Positions 1 through 11,040 of a stretch of 64,000 nt of DNA are shown piece by piece. Below the pieces are notes generated by a model that saw only the letters and a program-made list of their open reading frames with translations, was not told the DNA's origin and made no database searches. Location: the NCBI RefSeq assembly GCF_000027005.1, contig NC_012963.1, positions 930,001 to 994,000 on the forward strand, read 5' to 3'. The position numbers were made by a program, and so were the translations under genes. This DNA comes from Komagataella phaffii GS115 (taxonomy: Eukaryota; Ascomycota; Pichiomycetes; Pichiales; Pichiaceae). Positions within the stretch are counted from its first letter, which is position 1; each line of letters starts with the position of its first letter.

Positions 1-1159
1 AATTGATCTTGTCAATTGTGTCTTGGGTGCTATGGATGAAGGGATTTGTGTAGGCAAAACTACTTTCAAAGACCATGGCAGATGGATAACCATGTTCCAA
101 GGCAGAACTATGATCTGAGCAGGCATACCCACATTCGGTTTCTTTGTAGGGAATTGAAGTGTATGCATCGATTAAAAGTGCAAGGAAGCTATTCAGATTT
201 GCGTTTGTATGGTCAGTGATTAGCCCGAAGTGGTCGGATTCCCCGTGGTCTAAAGCTTTTTGGATGTATCCAGTCATGTCCTGTTGTAGCATAGCAACAA
301 CAGTCTCTTCTGCAGCTCTATACGAGCTGAAAATTTGCTGGGAGCCAAGTAGTCCTCCTTCTTCGGCAGAATAAAAGTGAAACTCTACTGTATTGTGAAA
401 CTTGAGGCCACTTTCAACTATGATTCTGAGCGCTTCAAGGTTGGAAGTTACACCAGATCCATCATCATCAGCCCCTGGAGCACGGAGAATGTTGGGGAAA
501 AGCAAGTTTATGGAATCTTGATGGCATCCCACTACTACAATGTCCCCTTTTCCTTTCGAAGGATCAACATTTTCACCGTATATCGTAAAGATGGCAGAAT
601 TCTGCTTCCAAGGGTGTTCCACAGTAGTAACATTGAACCTCGATGGATCTTTCAAGGCCAATTGAACCAATTCACCTTGTAACCAGATAGAACTCTGCAA
701 CCCCTTGTCAGATTTGTAAAATCTTGTAAAGAAGCTAGAGAACCTTCCCAAAAACGCCTGCATTCTGCCAATGTCAATCTCACCTATCAAAGAATTTACT
801 TGTTTGAAATGGAAAGTATCATTGGACGGATAAAGATAGTCTGGAACGGTAACTGGCGCACTGGAATAGAGCAGCTCTACATTGTCTCCATGCTGATAGG
901 TGACATCGATAAATGATATCCCCTCTGTTTTCAACTGGTATTTCTCTTTTTCAGTGATAATACGGTATTCTTGGGGGCCTAACTTGATTATTCTGCGATC
1001 GTCGCCATCGAACATTACCTCGTTCTTCAAGGATTGAATATAATCCAAGAGATGGAGAGAAGGGTGATGGACGTCAGATAAGACGTTCTGGAGATTCCAA
1101 GGTACAATTGTCGCAGAGACAAGTTGAACTAGGGCTATAATTGATATGAGTTTGACCAT
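1..1159 (-). CDS. Secreted leucine aminopeptidase, M28 family (3' end cut by window)
   Basis: Reads leftward from ATG at 1159 and stays open to the window edge, giving about 386 residues with no stop. An N-terminal hydrophobic signal (residues 1-17, rich in L, I, A) is followed by a propeptide-like region. The M28 di-zinc set is visible in order: His in GCHQDS, Asp in GADDDGSG, the Glu pair in SAEEGG (general base plus ligand), Asp in QQDMTGY, and a late His in IHSTQDT. The pair of Cys in ECGYACSDH matches a disulfide typical of the fungal M28E leucine aminopeptidases. These enzymes remove N-terminal residues from peptides in the secretory pathway or outside the cell. N-glycosylation sequons (NDT, NVT) fit secretion. 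Only the C-terminal tail should be missing. The peptidase class is secure; the exact substrate and the vacuolar or extracellular location are inferred. Confidence 0.85.
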   Translation of the reverse strand, partial: MVKLISIIALVQLVSATIVPWNLQNVLSDVHHPSLHLLDYIQSLKNEVMFDGDDRRIIKLGPQEYRIITEKEKYQLKTEGISFIDVTYQHGDNVELLYSSAPVTVPDYLYPSNDTFHFKQVNSLIGEIDIGRMQAFLGRFSSFFTRFYKSDKGLQSSIWLQGELVQLALKDPSRFNVTTVEHPWKQNSAIFTIYGENVDPSKGKGDIVVVGCHQDSINLLFPNILRAPGADDDGSGVTSNLEALRIIVESGLKFHNTVEFHFYSAEEGGLLGSQQIFSSYRAAEETVVAMLQQDMTGYIQKALDHGESDHFGLITDHTNANLNSFLALLIDAYTSIPYKETECGYACSDHSSALEHGYPSAMVFESSFAYTNPFIHSTQDTIDKIN

Positions 1160-1371
1160 CGTTGGCAGTTTTGTGTGGGGAAAGGAAAGAGGAAGTTTCC
1201 CAGTCGAGGACCTTGTAAAGAGTGCGAAGAATGTCAAAGGTGCTCCAGGATTCGCAAACTACTTGCCCAAGGTTTGCCCGAGGTCATAAGACACGCAGAG
1301 CTTCTACAGCTACACAATCTTCTTTCCGCTGAAGGCCGACTGCCCTATGTCCAATGTCAACTAGTCTATTA

Positions 1372-2326
1372 CTAAAAAATGATATCCTCTTCCTGTTGGG
1401 CAGTAAGATCATCAGCCGGTTCATCTATGAACTTGGAAACCTGTCTAGCCTCTTCCTCAGGATCGTACTCCGCTTTAGCTTGCTCACTAGCTTCATTATC
1501 TTTGTTTTCTTCGGCCTTCTGGTCTGCCTCCAACTTATCATTGGCTTTCTTTTCCAGTAATTGGGCCTTCTTTGCAGCAGCCTCGGCATCCTGCAAAGCA
1601 GTTTGTTGTTGTTTCTTCTCTTGAACCTTCTTCAGTCGGTAGAACTCCTCTCTATCAAGCTCGTCAAGTTCCGAGTTAATGTATGCAATGGTGTTTTCTG
1701 TACGGGGAATGACAACATGTTCGATAGCGTTCACACGTCTGTTCGTAACCTTGATAACCTCATCCAATATGATAAAAGCAGTCTGCAATGAAGCCAATTC
1801 CACCAATGTCTCCACCGAACTCGTATATACTTCTGCAGCCTTTTGGACCTGAAGACCACCTCGTCCCAGTCCTGTCATCTTGAAATCATTGATATCTTCG
1901 TTGATATGGGTCTCAAATTGGGGAAGACGAACACCACTTACGTTCTCTTCACGGGCTTTCACCTGGAATCTGGCGCTCTTGACTGAGTCCTGGACTGAAT
2001 ATCCAATATTGTCGCCCGTTGCATATGTCACCTGAGCAAGAGAGAAAGCTGCTGTTTGCATAACTCGTCCCATCTTTCTTTTGGCGTCGTCGATTCGACG
2101 CGTAATCTCCCTGAATCTCTTGGTAAGAGCCTCAGACTTTCTCTTCAATAAGGAGTAACCCTGTTGAGCTCCCTTCAGTTTACCCTTCATGAGACCTAAA
2201 GTCATACGAGTGGGGAAGACTTGTTCCCTGAACAAAATGTTAGTAGCTTACACACCATACACATCGTCAATCAATCAAATTGACAATACAAACGCAGTCC
2301 ACTTACCTGTTTCCTGATCCGGACAT
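1372..2326 (-). CDS. VMA8: V-type proton ATPase subunit D (spliced)
   Basis: Central-stalk rotor subunit of the V1 sector, coupling ATP hydrolysis to proton pumping on vacuole and Golgi membranes. Exon 1 is 2307-2326 (MSGSGN plus two bases), the intron is 2228-2306 (79 bases; GTAAGT donor, TACTAAC branch point at 2239-2245, CAG acceptor), and exon 2 is 1372-2227. Splicing yields 291 residues and restores the conserved start ([16 protein letters not shown]). The family core is clear: [13 protein letters not shown], the long N- and C-terminal coiled coil, and [10 protein letters not shown] with RTENTIAYI. The C-terminal tail after about residue 225 is Ala/Glu/Lys-rich and longer than the 256-residue baker's yeast protein. 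Without the intron, exon 2 has no ATG at its head, which supports splicing. It is divergent from SYF1 across about 240 bases. Confidence 0.97.
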
Positions 2327-2567
2327 GTTCTTGGAGGTTTACACTTCAGGAAGAGTTTCGTTCACTTGTCCCTATGGCTGGCTGCCTTGGGATAAGTGAA
2401 TATTGGGTGGGACACTGTGAGAGAAAACTATTTGTAAGAATTCGCTTTCCCCTATCACATTGCCCGTGTCGTACCTAGAATATATATTTATTCACAGAGT
2501 ACTTCCCTTCCGATCGTCAGCTGCCCCCTCCCCAGCCTTGCTCTTGTTGCTCTACTCTTTCGTCCTC

Positions 2568-4997
2568 ATGGAGAAGCTGATTACTTATGAAGACCTGGCT
2601 TACGAGGAGTCATTGCTGCTAGATCCATACTCATTGGAGTCCTGGATTGCTTATTATCGTCACAAGGAGCACTCGTCCCCTGTAGATCAACAGTTCTACG
2701 TACTGTTCAGAGCTGCTAACGCTTTGAAAAGAGCACCTGAAATTTGGATCCTGTGTCTGAAAACCTGTGTGAAGCTTTGGGAGGAGCGAAAGTCTGAATT
2801 GGAGGAGTTTGACGGTTTAATCAAAGTGTTCGAACAATCTTTACTTTACAATGGGTCTTCTCCCATAATCTGGGCTTTGTACTTGAAGGCACTAGTCAAA
2901 TACTCATGTATCCCTGGGATAACCTTTGTTAGACGGAAATCTGACCAGTGTTTACAAACACTTCCTTTTGCAAAACATCATTTGATATGGCCTTTTCTCC
3001 TGCAATTTGCTGACGATGTTGGAGCCATCACCTCCTTGTCGATTTGGACAAGATTTTACTATTATAAGAAAACATGCATGCCTTATGTGAGGCTCCAGGA
3101 TGCTTCGTCAATTGAAGAAGAAACCGGATTTATTCCTGATCAGTACAAATTGGAGAACGTTACTTACCAGACTATACTTCATAAACTAACCAGTCAAGCG
3201 CATTCAGACTTATCAGCATACACAAGAACTTTTCAAGATTTGCTGGATAATACGGAGTTTCTGGCAACAGTAGAGCTCTCCGAATTGAAGTTGTATACAG
3301 ACTATCTTAATGTGCTAATAAAGCATCCCCAAGAATCAGAGAACATTGATTACAAGTCGCATGACACGAAGATCGAAAAACTGGTTCAATACCTAATTGA
3401 AAAGTTTCCTGACCAACAAGCATCCATGATAATACATTGGACTCAATACTGGATAAACAGAGGAAATTTCCATAAAGTAAGGGAAATCTTTGAAGTCGGG
3501 ATAACCAAATCAAAGACGGTGAAGGATTTTGTTGTGGTCTACGACACATACTTAGAGTTCGAAGAAACTGTTATCTCCACTACTTTGAAAGATTTAGAGC
3601 TTCAAGGGCTGGAGACTTCACCAATGTTGGAATTGAGGATGCATAGCTTCGAACAACTAATGGACAGAAGAGAGTTATTAATGAACGACGTTCTGTTGAG
3701 ACAGGACAAGAATGATGTTGCAACTTGGTTAGATAGAGTTGCGATTTTTGATAAAGAGACACAATTACAAAACGTTTTAGCCACTTATGTTGAAGCAATT
3801 AGAACTATTGATCCTGGCACCATCGAAGAACCTGGAGTGTTGCCCAAACTTTGGTTAGGATACATTGATGTATACAAATCGAAGGGTGATTTGAAAACAG
3901 CCCGGAAAATATACGCTGCTACTTTGAAGGCGAACTTTCCTTTTCCAGAAGATTTGGCAGATCTTGTCATTTCCTGGGCTGAAATGGAATTGGAGAATGA
4001 TGACTATCCTCAGGCTATAGATGTGATGAAAACCTCACTAAAAGAATTCGCATTGAAAAAATCTACCAAATTATGGTCATTTTATCTGGATTTGGTAGAG
4101 TCGTCAGGCAATATTCCTGATACAATCAAATTGTATGATACAGTGATTGACCTAAAAATAGCCACTCCCTTAACAATTCTAAACTATTGTAATTTTTTGG
4201 AAGAACACCAACGATATCAGGAGTGCTTAAGATGTTACGAGAAAGGTGTACATTTGTTTCGTTTCCCTGTTTCCTTCGAGATTTGGAATGTCTATCTTTC
4301 CAAAATGGTCAACGAGCAGGCAAAGTTCAAGCTCACAAACGAACATATCAGGGATTTGTTTGAACAATGTATTGAACAATGTCCTCTGAATCTTGTAGAG
4401 CCAATATATATTGGGTACGCAAAGTTTGAACTCGATCATGGTTTTATCAGTAAAGCTTTTAGAATCTACGAGCAAGCTATAGAAAAGTTGGAAGACGAAA
4501 AGGAGAAATATAATATTTTCAAGATATACATACAAGTGTCTTTGCTGAACCAAGAGGATCAGAAAACTCGAAAGATTTACGAACAAGCTCTCGAGTCACT
4601 ACCTGCTACATTATATGGATTCACTGAATCAATTGTTATTCCCTTCGTTGAGTTGGAAATTAAGCTCAAAGAAATCTCACGAGCAAGGGCCATATTTCAT
4701 TATGCTGCGGATCTTATTGTCCCCACTAAGAAGAATCCCATCTTATGGGAACGTTGGGAACGTTTTGAATTGCATTATGGTAATGAAGACACATTCAAAT
4801 CAATGCTGCGGTATCAGAGATCAATTGACGACCAAGCTAAACTAGAAGATGTCGAGACCTTAGTCGAGTCCAACGCTCCCGTACAGTTTGTCGCATCGTC
4901 TACGGGACCCCAAGTAGGTTCTGCTACCACTAATAATATGGAGAAGAAGATAAACCCAGATGCCATCGATCTGGAATTTGATGATCTAAGTGATTAA
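2568..4997 (+). CDS. SYF1: Pre-mRNA splicing factor of the Prp19 (NTC) complex, HAT repeats
   Basis: Scaffold protein of the Prp19-associated complex (human XAB2), needed for spliceosome activation in the nucleus. The chosen ATG at 2568 gives 809 residues starting MEKLITYEDLAYEE, which matches how Syf1 proteins begin; the reading frame is open for 36 codons upstream but only from a TTG. The protein is almost wholly helical, with many half-a-TPR (HAT) repeats, recognisable by recurring W..Y, A R.IYE and LW..Y patterns (for example ARKIYAATL, AFRIYEQAIE, TRKIYEQALE). The extreme C-terminus is acidic and ends DLEFDDLSD, as in family members. Length is near the 859-residue baker's yeast protein. 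It converges on AFG1 with only 38 bases between the stop codons. Confidence 0.93.
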   Translation: MEKLITYEDLAYEESLLLDPYSLESWIAYYRHKEHSSPVDQQFYVLFRAANALKRAPEIWILCLKTCVKLWEERKSELEEFDGLIKVFEQSLLYNGSSPIIWALYLKALVKYSCIPGITFVRRKSDQCLQTLPFAKHHLIWPFLLQFADDVGAITSLSIWTRFYYYKKTCMPYVRLQDASSIEEETGFIPDQYKLENVTYQTILHKLTSQAHSDLSAYTRTFQDLLDNTEFLATVELSELKLYTDYLNVLIKHPQESENIDYKSHDTKIEKLVQYLIEKFPDQQASMIIHWTQYWINRGNFHKVREIFEVGITKSKTVKDFVVVYDTYLEFEETVISTTLKDLELQGLETSPMLELRMHSFEQLMDRRELLMNDVLLRQDKNDVATWLDRVAIFDKETQLQNVLATYVEAIRTIDPGTIEEPGVLPKLWLGYIDVYKSKGDLKTARKIYAATLKANFPFPEDLADLVISWAEMELENDDYPQAIDVMKTSLKEFALKKSTKLWSFYLDLVESSGNIPDTIKLYDTVIDLKIATPLTILNYCNFLEEHQRYQECLRCYEKGVHLFRFPVSFEIWNVYLSKMVNEQAKFKLTNEHIRDLFEQCIEQCPLNLVEPIYIGYAKFELDHGFISKAFRIYEQAIEKLEDEKEKYNIFKIYIQVSLLNQEDQKTRKIYEQALESLPATLYGFTESIVIPFVELEIKLKEISRARAIFHYAADLIVPTKKNPILWERWERFELHYGNEDTFKSMLRYQRSIDDQAKLEDVETLVESNAPVQFVASSTGPQVGSATTNNMEKKINPDAIDLEFDDLSD

Positions 4998-5035
4998 AAG
5001 TATGGATATCATTCTACTATATGGACATTATTCTA

Positions 5036-6487
5036 CTACTTCTTTTCATGCACTCTGGAGTTGTCAATCCAGTCTTGAGTACTCATTTGGGACAATCTAC
5101 TCAATGCTCTTGCAAAGGCGAACCTTTCTTCATCCACGGCAAACATAGAGGCCTTTTTAGCGATTTTCTTATCGAAACCATGCTTACTTACCAACTCATC
5201 ATTTTCAAAAGTAGAATCATTTTCCAGTTCTTCTGGCTTTTTATCTCTCAAATTAAAATTCCCCTCCGATAAGTCTTCAGGTTCAACGAAAAGGTCCTGG
5301 AAATTAGCAGCTGCAGTGACTGCGATACATCCATGTGCGTCGTAAACAGCGTCCAAAAATGTGATGAACCGTCTGACGTCATCTCGGACATTGATTGATA
5401 AATATGGGATATCAGTTATGATGAAAGCAGAAAACGTCTCTGCAAGGGTCAAGTAATCACCAGCTGCTAGAGGTTTACCACAAAGTTCATTGAATGTAAA
5501 TCTTGCGACGTATGGTGGTGTGCAAAGAGGCACAACCAGATTTCTTCCCCAGATGGACAATTCAACATTTTTCTCAATTTCATGTCCTTGAGAGAAAAAA
5601 GAATACCACTGTTCAGTATGTTTCTTCTGTTGTTCCCTGGAAGCTGCACTTTGAAAGTTCACTCCTGGTTTGGGATAATAGTAATTGGAAGAGATAGGTT
5701 TGGGAATTTTTCTGTAGTCAGTGGGAGAGTTCAAGTAAATCACACTTGTTCTTTCTTTGATTAGTTGAATGCATGGAATGAAACTTTCTCGTTGGACTCC
5801 GTTTATGTACAAGTCATCTGGAGCTCTGTTGGAAGTTGCAAACAAGATAAGGCCATGGTCATTTCGAAGAACTAACATTAGCAGTCGCCTTAAAAGCATC
5901 GCATCGGCAACATCTGTGACTTGAAATTCGTCAAAACATAAAACTGTCGACTGTTGAGCTAATTCCCATGCCAATAATGGGATCACGTCAATATCATGAC
6001 CTCCATGCTGTTTTTTCAATTGGTGGGACCTCTTATGCAGTGATTGCATAAACTGATGGAAGTGAAGTCTTTTCTTCGTCAAATGGCCGGGTATTGTATC
6101 GTAGAAGAGGTCCATCAACATGGTTTTACCACATCCTACATCTCCATAAAGGTAAACTCCGTTAGGAGTAATGTGATCCGGAGATTTTTTTTTGGAGTTT
6201 TTAGAACTTTTGCCAAAGATTGAAAAGATCCTAGAGAATCCTTGGGCCGGTTTAAGGCTTTCAACATCCGGAGCTTCGACTTTTGGTGGATGGTATTGGT
6301 TCAGTTGACTGTGCAATCCTTCAAGGTTGGATATTATGCCTCGTTGAAACTCATCATCTCGGAGTTTCCCGTTACCAACTAGCTCGTCATATCTTTGCAG
6401 CGGAGATAACTGGAACCGGATACTGCTGGTACTTAGGTATTTTAGTCCCGATCTCCTCAATATGAGTAGACCTCGGGATGCTATCAT
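5036..6487 (-). CDS. AFG1: Mitochondrial AAA+ ATPase of the AFG1/LACE1 family
   Basis: Mitochondrial inner-membrane-associated ATPase implicated in turnover of misassembled respiratory-chain subunits. The Walker A motif GDVGCGKT lies near residue 115, Walker [12 protein letters not shown] follows, and sensor-type FATSNRAP and GLL.. segments match the AFG1-like family (PF03969). I start at ATG 6487 because the first 25 residues ([17 protein letters not shown]...) then form a basic, acid-free amphipathic presequence typical of matrix import. An in-frame ATG at 6538 would add 17 residues including two Glu and weaken that signal. From 6487 the protein is 483 residues, close to the family norm. 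The region 120-150 has a Lys/Ser-rich stretch. It is tandem with the next gene on the minus strand, whose 3' end lies about 175 bases upstream. Confidence 0.92.
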   Translation of the reverse strand: MIASRGLLILRRSGLKYLSTSSIRFQLSPLQRYDELVGNGKLRDDEFQRGIISNLEGLHSQLNQYHPPKVEAPDVESLKPAQGFSRIFSIFGKSSKNSKKKSPDHITPNGVYLYGDVGCGKTMLMDLFYDTIPGHLTKKRLHFHQFMQSLHKRSHQLKKQHGGHDIDVIPLLAWELAQQSTVLCFDEFQVTDVADAMLLRRLLMLVLRNDHGLILFATSNRAPDDLYINGVQRESFIPCIQLIKERTSVIYLNSPTDYRKIPKPISSNYYYPKPGVNFQSAASREQQKKHTEQWYSFFSQGHEIEKNVELSIWGRNLVVPLCTPPYVARFTFNELCGKPLAAGDYLTLAETFSAFIITDIPYLSINVRDDVRRFITFLDAVYDAHGCIAVTAAANFQDLFVEPEDLSEGNFNLRDKKPEELENDSTFENDELVSKHGFDKKIAKKASMFAVDEERFAFARALSRLSQMSTQDWIDNSRVHEKK

Positions 6488-6661
6488 GGATAATGGAATG
6501 AATATATAATAATTCTGTTCATAGATTCGAGTTTCCATTTCGGACTCATATGTCGTCTCCGCAGTGACATAGATTTCGGATGGCGGGAAGTAAATTAATA
6601 TATAGATATTGTTTAATATATTGAACCATATATTATATAACTAATGAAATATATTAGTCAA

Positions 6662-8275
6662 CTAATCGTGAGTTCTTGCAGCTCTCCAAGAGAAGTAGTT
6701 TTGGAAACCGTCTTCCAAAGCACCCAACAGAGGAACCCTTGGGGAAGCTTCCTCCTTGGGAGCACTATTAAGTGACCCTAAGACCTCACCGTCCTGCGAC
6801 AGAGCTTGGACCTCAATTGACTTAGTAGAGATATCCTGGAACTCCAAAGGAAGATCAATTACAGTTTCGAACTTAGCTCTCTTAAAAACACCGATCTCTT
6901 TTCCCTGGGTCGATAATTTCCATTTTTTAGTTTCAGTGTCACCGTTCCACGAGATGTAAACCTTGGAACCCTGTTTGAACAGGGCAATCTTTTCTGGAGA
7001 ATAACCCACCCATCTTGGATACTTGAAAGCTCTGTAGTTTTGAACGTCATCAGAGTCTGCATCTAAAGCAGCATGAAAGATTGGATTATGGTGACTGTCA
7101 TACTCGGTGATACTTCCCGCAGATCCCCAATTGATCACTGCATGGTGATTCTGTAGCAGTTGTAGAGATCCCTGAGATTTTGCCAAAAGGGGATGATCAG
7201 TAGGAGGGAGGAAAATCTCCAAGACCTTGGCGGTACCAAGAGTCAAATCCAGCTCAACGATTTTTCCGCTGCTGGTGACTGAGGAAGACTCGGAGCCATG
7301 ACCGGCTTCAGTGTGGCCATGACTATAAGCGTGGTTGTCAAAGAACTTGATAATTTCCTTGCCACCTCTTGGTGTCTGCGTGAGAAACCTAGCATGATGC
7401 TGGAATCCAAATTTAAGATATTCTGGGTCCACTTCTAACTCTGCAGAGTTGTCTATGATTGTGAAATTAGACAATGAAGAGCTGGTTGAATATCTCCATA
7501 AAACTTCTCCAGTTTTTCCACTCACTTTGTAGATAGTGGAAGAATGACGGGCACTAATCAGGTAATCGCCTTCTACGTTCTTGTCCACAGAGTTGAAATG
7601 GAAAACATCCCAAGCTGTTGAGGAATTCTGTCCGACACCAGCCAACCCGGACTCAAGGCTTAAAACTGACTCTGCTGGTGAAATATGGTCCAGAGAAACC
7701 CACTCGAAAATCAATTCTCCAGTTTCAAGATCAATGTCTTGGATGATGGCATTGTTCACCCAAGTACCATTTCCATAAGGAGAAAGATCGTACTGGTCAG
7801 TGGGCTCAAAAATTTCAATCAGTGCGCTGCTTGAATTCTTGGGAATGGTTAACTCATGGATGTCACCTAGACGATGTTCAAGGGCATGCAATTGCTTAAT
7901 AGGCTTATAGCTGTTGTCAAAGAAACTGAAATGCCCATGTCCATGGCCTGTGCGAATGTTCACAGAACCCTCCCAAGCGTAAAATTGAGTTTCATTAAAT
8001 ACTTGAAAATTGAACGGAGTTCCTCCGAAATAGGAGAATCCTGACCAGACCAAGTCTCCGTCTTGGTCATAAATGTAGGCTCCCGGTTGAGAGGAGGTAG
8101 TTTCATAAGGAGTGACAAAGATGTAGCCTTCACTAGGCTTCACATCACCATAACGGGTAATATTCCATTGAGGAACGTTCAGGTCTTTTCTTGAGAGATA
8201 TGTATCATCTCCCTTGGCGGTTTCGAATAAGGTTGCCACCAGTGGAAGCACGAAAGAGCTTACAGTCAACTTCAT
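6662..8275 (-). CDS. Secreted arylsulfotransferase-like (ASST) protein
   Basis: A 537-residue protein with a clear signal peptide (residues 1-22, VSSFVLPLVATLF core). The body shows the six-bladed propeller signatures of the fungal arylsulfotransferase-like family (PF14269): GYIFVTPY with QPGAYIYDQDGDLVWSG near the start, HELTIPKN, then DVFHFNSVDKNVEGDYLISARHSS and GEVLWRY in the middle, and FQHHARFL and HGHTEAGHGS further on. Several sequons (NIT, NET, NSS, NGT, NFT) point to N-glycosylation. A His/Gly-rich stretch (TGHGHGHFSFF) is notable. There is no C-terminal GPI signal or membrane segment, so it is probably soluble and secreted. The enzymatic activity of fungal members is not established, so no substrate is claimed. 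It is divergent from UTP4. Confidence 0.82.
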   Translation of the reverse strand: MKLTVSSFVLPLVATLFETAKGDDTYLSRKDLNVPQWNITRYGDVKPSEGYIFVTPYETTSSQPGAYIYDQDGDLVWSGFSYFGGTPFNFQVFNETQFYAWEGSVNIRTGHGHGHFSFFDNSYKPIKQLHALEHRLGDIHELTIPKNSSSALIEIFEPTDQYDLSPYGNGTWVNNAIIQDIDLETGELIFEWVSLDHISPAESVLSLESGLAGVGQNSSTAWDVFHFNSVDKNVEGDYLISARHSSTIYKVSGKTGEVLWRYSTSSSLSNFTIIDNSAELEVDPEYLKFGFQHHARFLTQTPRGGKEIIKFFDNHAYSHGHTEAGHGSESSSVTSSGKIVELDLTLGTAKVLEIFLPPTDHPLLAKSQGSLQLLQNHHAVINWGSAGSITEYDSHHNPIFHAALDADSDDVQNYRAFKYPRWVGYSPEKIALFKQGSKVYISWNGDTETKKWKLSTQGKEIGVFKRAKFETVIDLPLEFQDISTKSIEVQALSQDGEVLGSLNSAPKEEASPRVPLLGALEDGFQNYFSWRAARTHD

Positions 8276-8669
8276 AGTGTGGGTCTCTGTGTTTCTGGCA
8301 ACTACTCCAGGATTTCAGACCCTTAAATACTAAACTGGAGGTGGTATGTGCTCATCGGGCTTCCGATACTCATCAGTACTATAATAAATAACGACTGTGG
8401 CTCATGATGATGCGATGGGGATTTCGAAATCTCCCTAATCGGTTACGCGATAGGTACAACGTGCAACATGTACGTTGTTGTAGATGATGTTGAAGATGGG
8501 AGGAGAAAGGTAAGAAAAAAAAAAAAAAATACTGAAAAGTCGGCGTGCACTAACCACACAATAAATTTAAAAGTTCCTAAAAAAAATTATGTGATTAAGT
8601 GAACTACTAGGATCCTACTGTAAGCCGAAAAAGACTCACAGAAGCTCAACCTTAGATCCACGTATAGAA
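8276..8669. other. Divergent intergenic region, ASST-like gene / UTP4
   Basis: This 394-base divergent promoter region contains a 15-base adenine run at 8515-8529 and a second A-rich patch near 8580. Poly(dA:dT) tracts of this kind exclude nucleosomes and are common upstream of ribosome biogenesis genes such as UTP4. I see no clear TATA box on the UTP4 side and no ORF or RNA gene. Confidence 0.5.
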
Positions 8670-10766
8670 ATGGATATTCATCGTTGCAGATTCGTTAAGT
8701 ATAAGCCGCGGACAGTGACGTCTTTGGCGTTTTCTCACTTCTCCTCCAATGGCTTTGCCCCAAAGAACTTAAGATTAGCAGTGGGAAAATCAAACGGTAA
8801 TATTGAAATTTGGAATCCTCACAAGAACTTCCTGCTGGAAAATGTGCTACAAGGAGGTAAAGACCGTGTCATTGAGGGCCTGGTTTGGTCTACTTATGAC
8901 GATTACCCTCCTCGTCTGTTTTCCATTGGTGGTTCGACTGTGATGACCGAATGGGATATTGCTACCGGTTTGCCCTTAAACAACTACGATTGTAACTCCG
9001 GTATCACCTGGAGTATCAGCATCAACACAACTCAGGATAAGATATGCGTAGGCTGTGACAATGGAACTGTAGTCGTTATTGACATAAGTGGTGGACCGGG
9101 ATCTCTAGTACATGAATCGATCCTCCAACGTTCTAATGCCAGGGTCTTGAACCTGTGCTGGCTCAACGATAAGAAAATTGTATCCGGATGTTCTGATGGC
9201 CGTATAAGGATATGGAATTACGAGGAAGGTCCAGGAAGAGGCCAGTTAATCTCCACTCTGAATGTCGATAAATCAACAACAGAGAGCACTTTGGTGTGGT
9301 CCGTAATTCCTCTGGAGAAAAGATCTCAATTTGTATCCGGTGACTCCACTGGAGCTGTCAAAGTGTGGGATGCCGAGAAATTTGTCCTATTACAAACGTT
9401 CGATCTTCATAAAGCAGATGTGCTGAACATCTGCACCAATTTCGAACAGACTAAGATTTTCAGTGGAAGTGTCGACAGGAAGATCTACAACCTTAAATTT
9501 GTTAACGATAAATGGGTCAACAGTTGCAACAGATTGGTTCATGGTAATGATATTCGTGCTTCCGTTTGCTACCAATCCAAGGACCTCGATCTGTTACTAT
9601 CTGGAGCATCATTGTCAGACATAGCCGTTTCTAAGCCTGAATCGTTTCAAGACTGCGAAATTCAAAGACTGTCAGTATTCCCTGAAACGTATCAAACTGT
9701 TCTTTTCAATAAATCCCAGAAGCTGGTGATCATGTGGCAAGACCAAACCATTAAAGTATGGAAAGTCCTTCCTCAGCAAGGCAGAAAACTATTAGCCAAA
9801 CTGGTCCTAAGCGATGAGGACAACATCACCCATTGTGATCTCACTTCTGACGGGCAATTCTTGGTTGTCGCTCGTCTTTCTACCGTCAAAGTGTTCAAGC
9901 TTGCCTTCAATGAAGATAATAAATTGCAGATTCAAAAGGTTGCCGATGAGAAGCTTCAGGAAGTGGGTGCACGTTTGGTTAAGTTTAATGATCAGAACAA
10001 TGAGCTAATCGTCGTATCACCAGACAACGAACTATACATTTACAAGATCAAAGAATCTCTAGTTGAAGATTCAAACGGTTTTGTGGATCAATCCGGTGAC
10101 TCGGTACAAGAGGTGGAACTTAATGGTACTAGAATTCCTCAAGGTCAGCAGACTCTTTTGAACAACATCTACAGCCTCTGTCTCTCTAAAGACGGTAAAC
10201 TGGCATCTGTTCTAAGAGTCAATGGTTTGATTGAAATAGCTAACCTGGACACTTTGAAGAGTTCGAAGCTGGTTAAGCCATCCAATTTAATTGCCCTACA
10301 CAGTGTCTTCCACGAGGACCACAAACTAATAGTTGTTAACCACGATAATAGCGTGGCAGAATACACTATAGATACTGAGGAAGGAGTGGTCAGTGACTGG
10401 AGCAAGCGTAACACAGATTTCACTCGTCATGCATTAGGAGGTGTTCTTGAGAAATGTCTCGGTTTGGTTCTGAACGGAGACAACCTCTGGCTATACAACA
10501 CCAATTGGTTGGCATACATCAACCTGGCAAACGATCTCCCTAAGATTGGCTCAGAAGTTGATCGCAAGAGGGGAGCAGATGGAGAAAAAATTACTCCTAG
10601 CTCCAAGGACATTCAAGTAGATAATAGCCAGTTCTGGGTTGTAGACAAATACCAGCCTCTGCTGTATGTTGATACCTTTGAGCCTGAAGCCAATGGTTTG
10701 TTGGTGGTAGAGACTCCAGTGACTCCAACAGAAGCAGCATTCCTGGTGCCTAGGATTTATTTGTAG
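8670..10766 (+). CDS. UTP4: U3 snoRNP / t-UTP WD40 protein Utp4
   Basis: Subunit of the t-UTP (UtpA) complex of the small-subunit processome. It couples pre-rRNA transcription with 18S rRNA maturation in the nucleolus (human cirhin). The 698-residue product starts MDIHRCRFVKYKP, the diagnostic N-terminus of Utp4. It contains tandem WD40 repeats forming two propellers: for example GNIEIWNPH, VMTEWDIATG, GRIRIWNYE, GAVKVWDAEKF, RKIYNLKF, then QTIKVWKVLP and STVKVFKLAF. The length is slightly short of the 776-residue baker's yeast protein, mainly in loop regions. The start is the first ATG and sits shortly after an A-rich stretch. The gene is intronless. Confidence 0.93.
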   Translation: MDIHRCRFVKYKPRTVTSLAFSHFSSNGFAPKNLRLAVGKSNGNIEIWNPHKNFLLENVLQGGKDRVIEGLVWSTYDDYPPRLFSIGGSTVMTEWDIATGLPLNNYDCNSGITWSISINTTQDKICVGCDNGTVVVIDISGGPGSLVHESILQRSNARVLNLCWLNDKKIVSGCSDGRIRIWNYEEGPGRGQLISTLNVDKSTTESTLVWSVIPLEKRSQFVSGDSTGAVKVWDAEKFVLLQTFDLHKADVLNICTNFEQTKIFSGSVDRKIYNLKFVNDKWVNSCNRLVHGNDIRASVCYQSKDLDLLLSGASLSDIAVSKPESFQDCEIQRLSVFPETYQTVLFNKSQKLVIMWQDQTIKVWKVLPQQGRKLLAKLVLSDEDNITHCDLTSDGQFLVVARLSTVKVFKLAFNEDNKLQIQKVADEKLQEVGARLVKFNDQNNELIVVSPDNELYIYKIKESLVEDSNGFVDQSGDSVQEVELNGTRIPQGQQTLLNNIYSLCLSKDGKLASVLRVNGLIEIANLDTLKSSKLVKPSNLIALHSVFHEDHKLIVVNHDNSVAEYTIDTEEGVVSDWSKRNTDFTRHALGGVLEKCLGLVLNGDNLWLYNTNWLAYINLANDLPKIGSEVDRKRGADGEKITPSSKDIQVDNSQFWVVDKYQPLLYVDTFEPEANGLLVVETPVTPTEAAFLVPRIYL

Positions 10767-11040
10767 AGTATTTGGTGTATATATATAAATTGATTAGGTC
10801 GACTAGAGAAGTGGGTTGGATAAACAAACTTGAAAAAGGCGTTGTAGATGGCTATTCCTGTTTGACTGTCTCTCAGCTTCAAAGACTCCAAGCCCTTAGA
10901 CGTTTATTCCCCATCAAGGTGCAAGTTGCCTTGCACTGATTGGAGTTTACTAGTGAACTATTTGAATTGTGCGCGATTATCATAATAGATAACTCAAATC
11001 TCTGCTGCGAGATTCCATCCATCACTTCCGTCCCTAACTT

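Noticed and set aside
4227..4586. 119-codon ORF antisense to SYF1
   Set aside because: Phe/Leu-rich reverse reading of a helical-repeat gene; no independent evidence.
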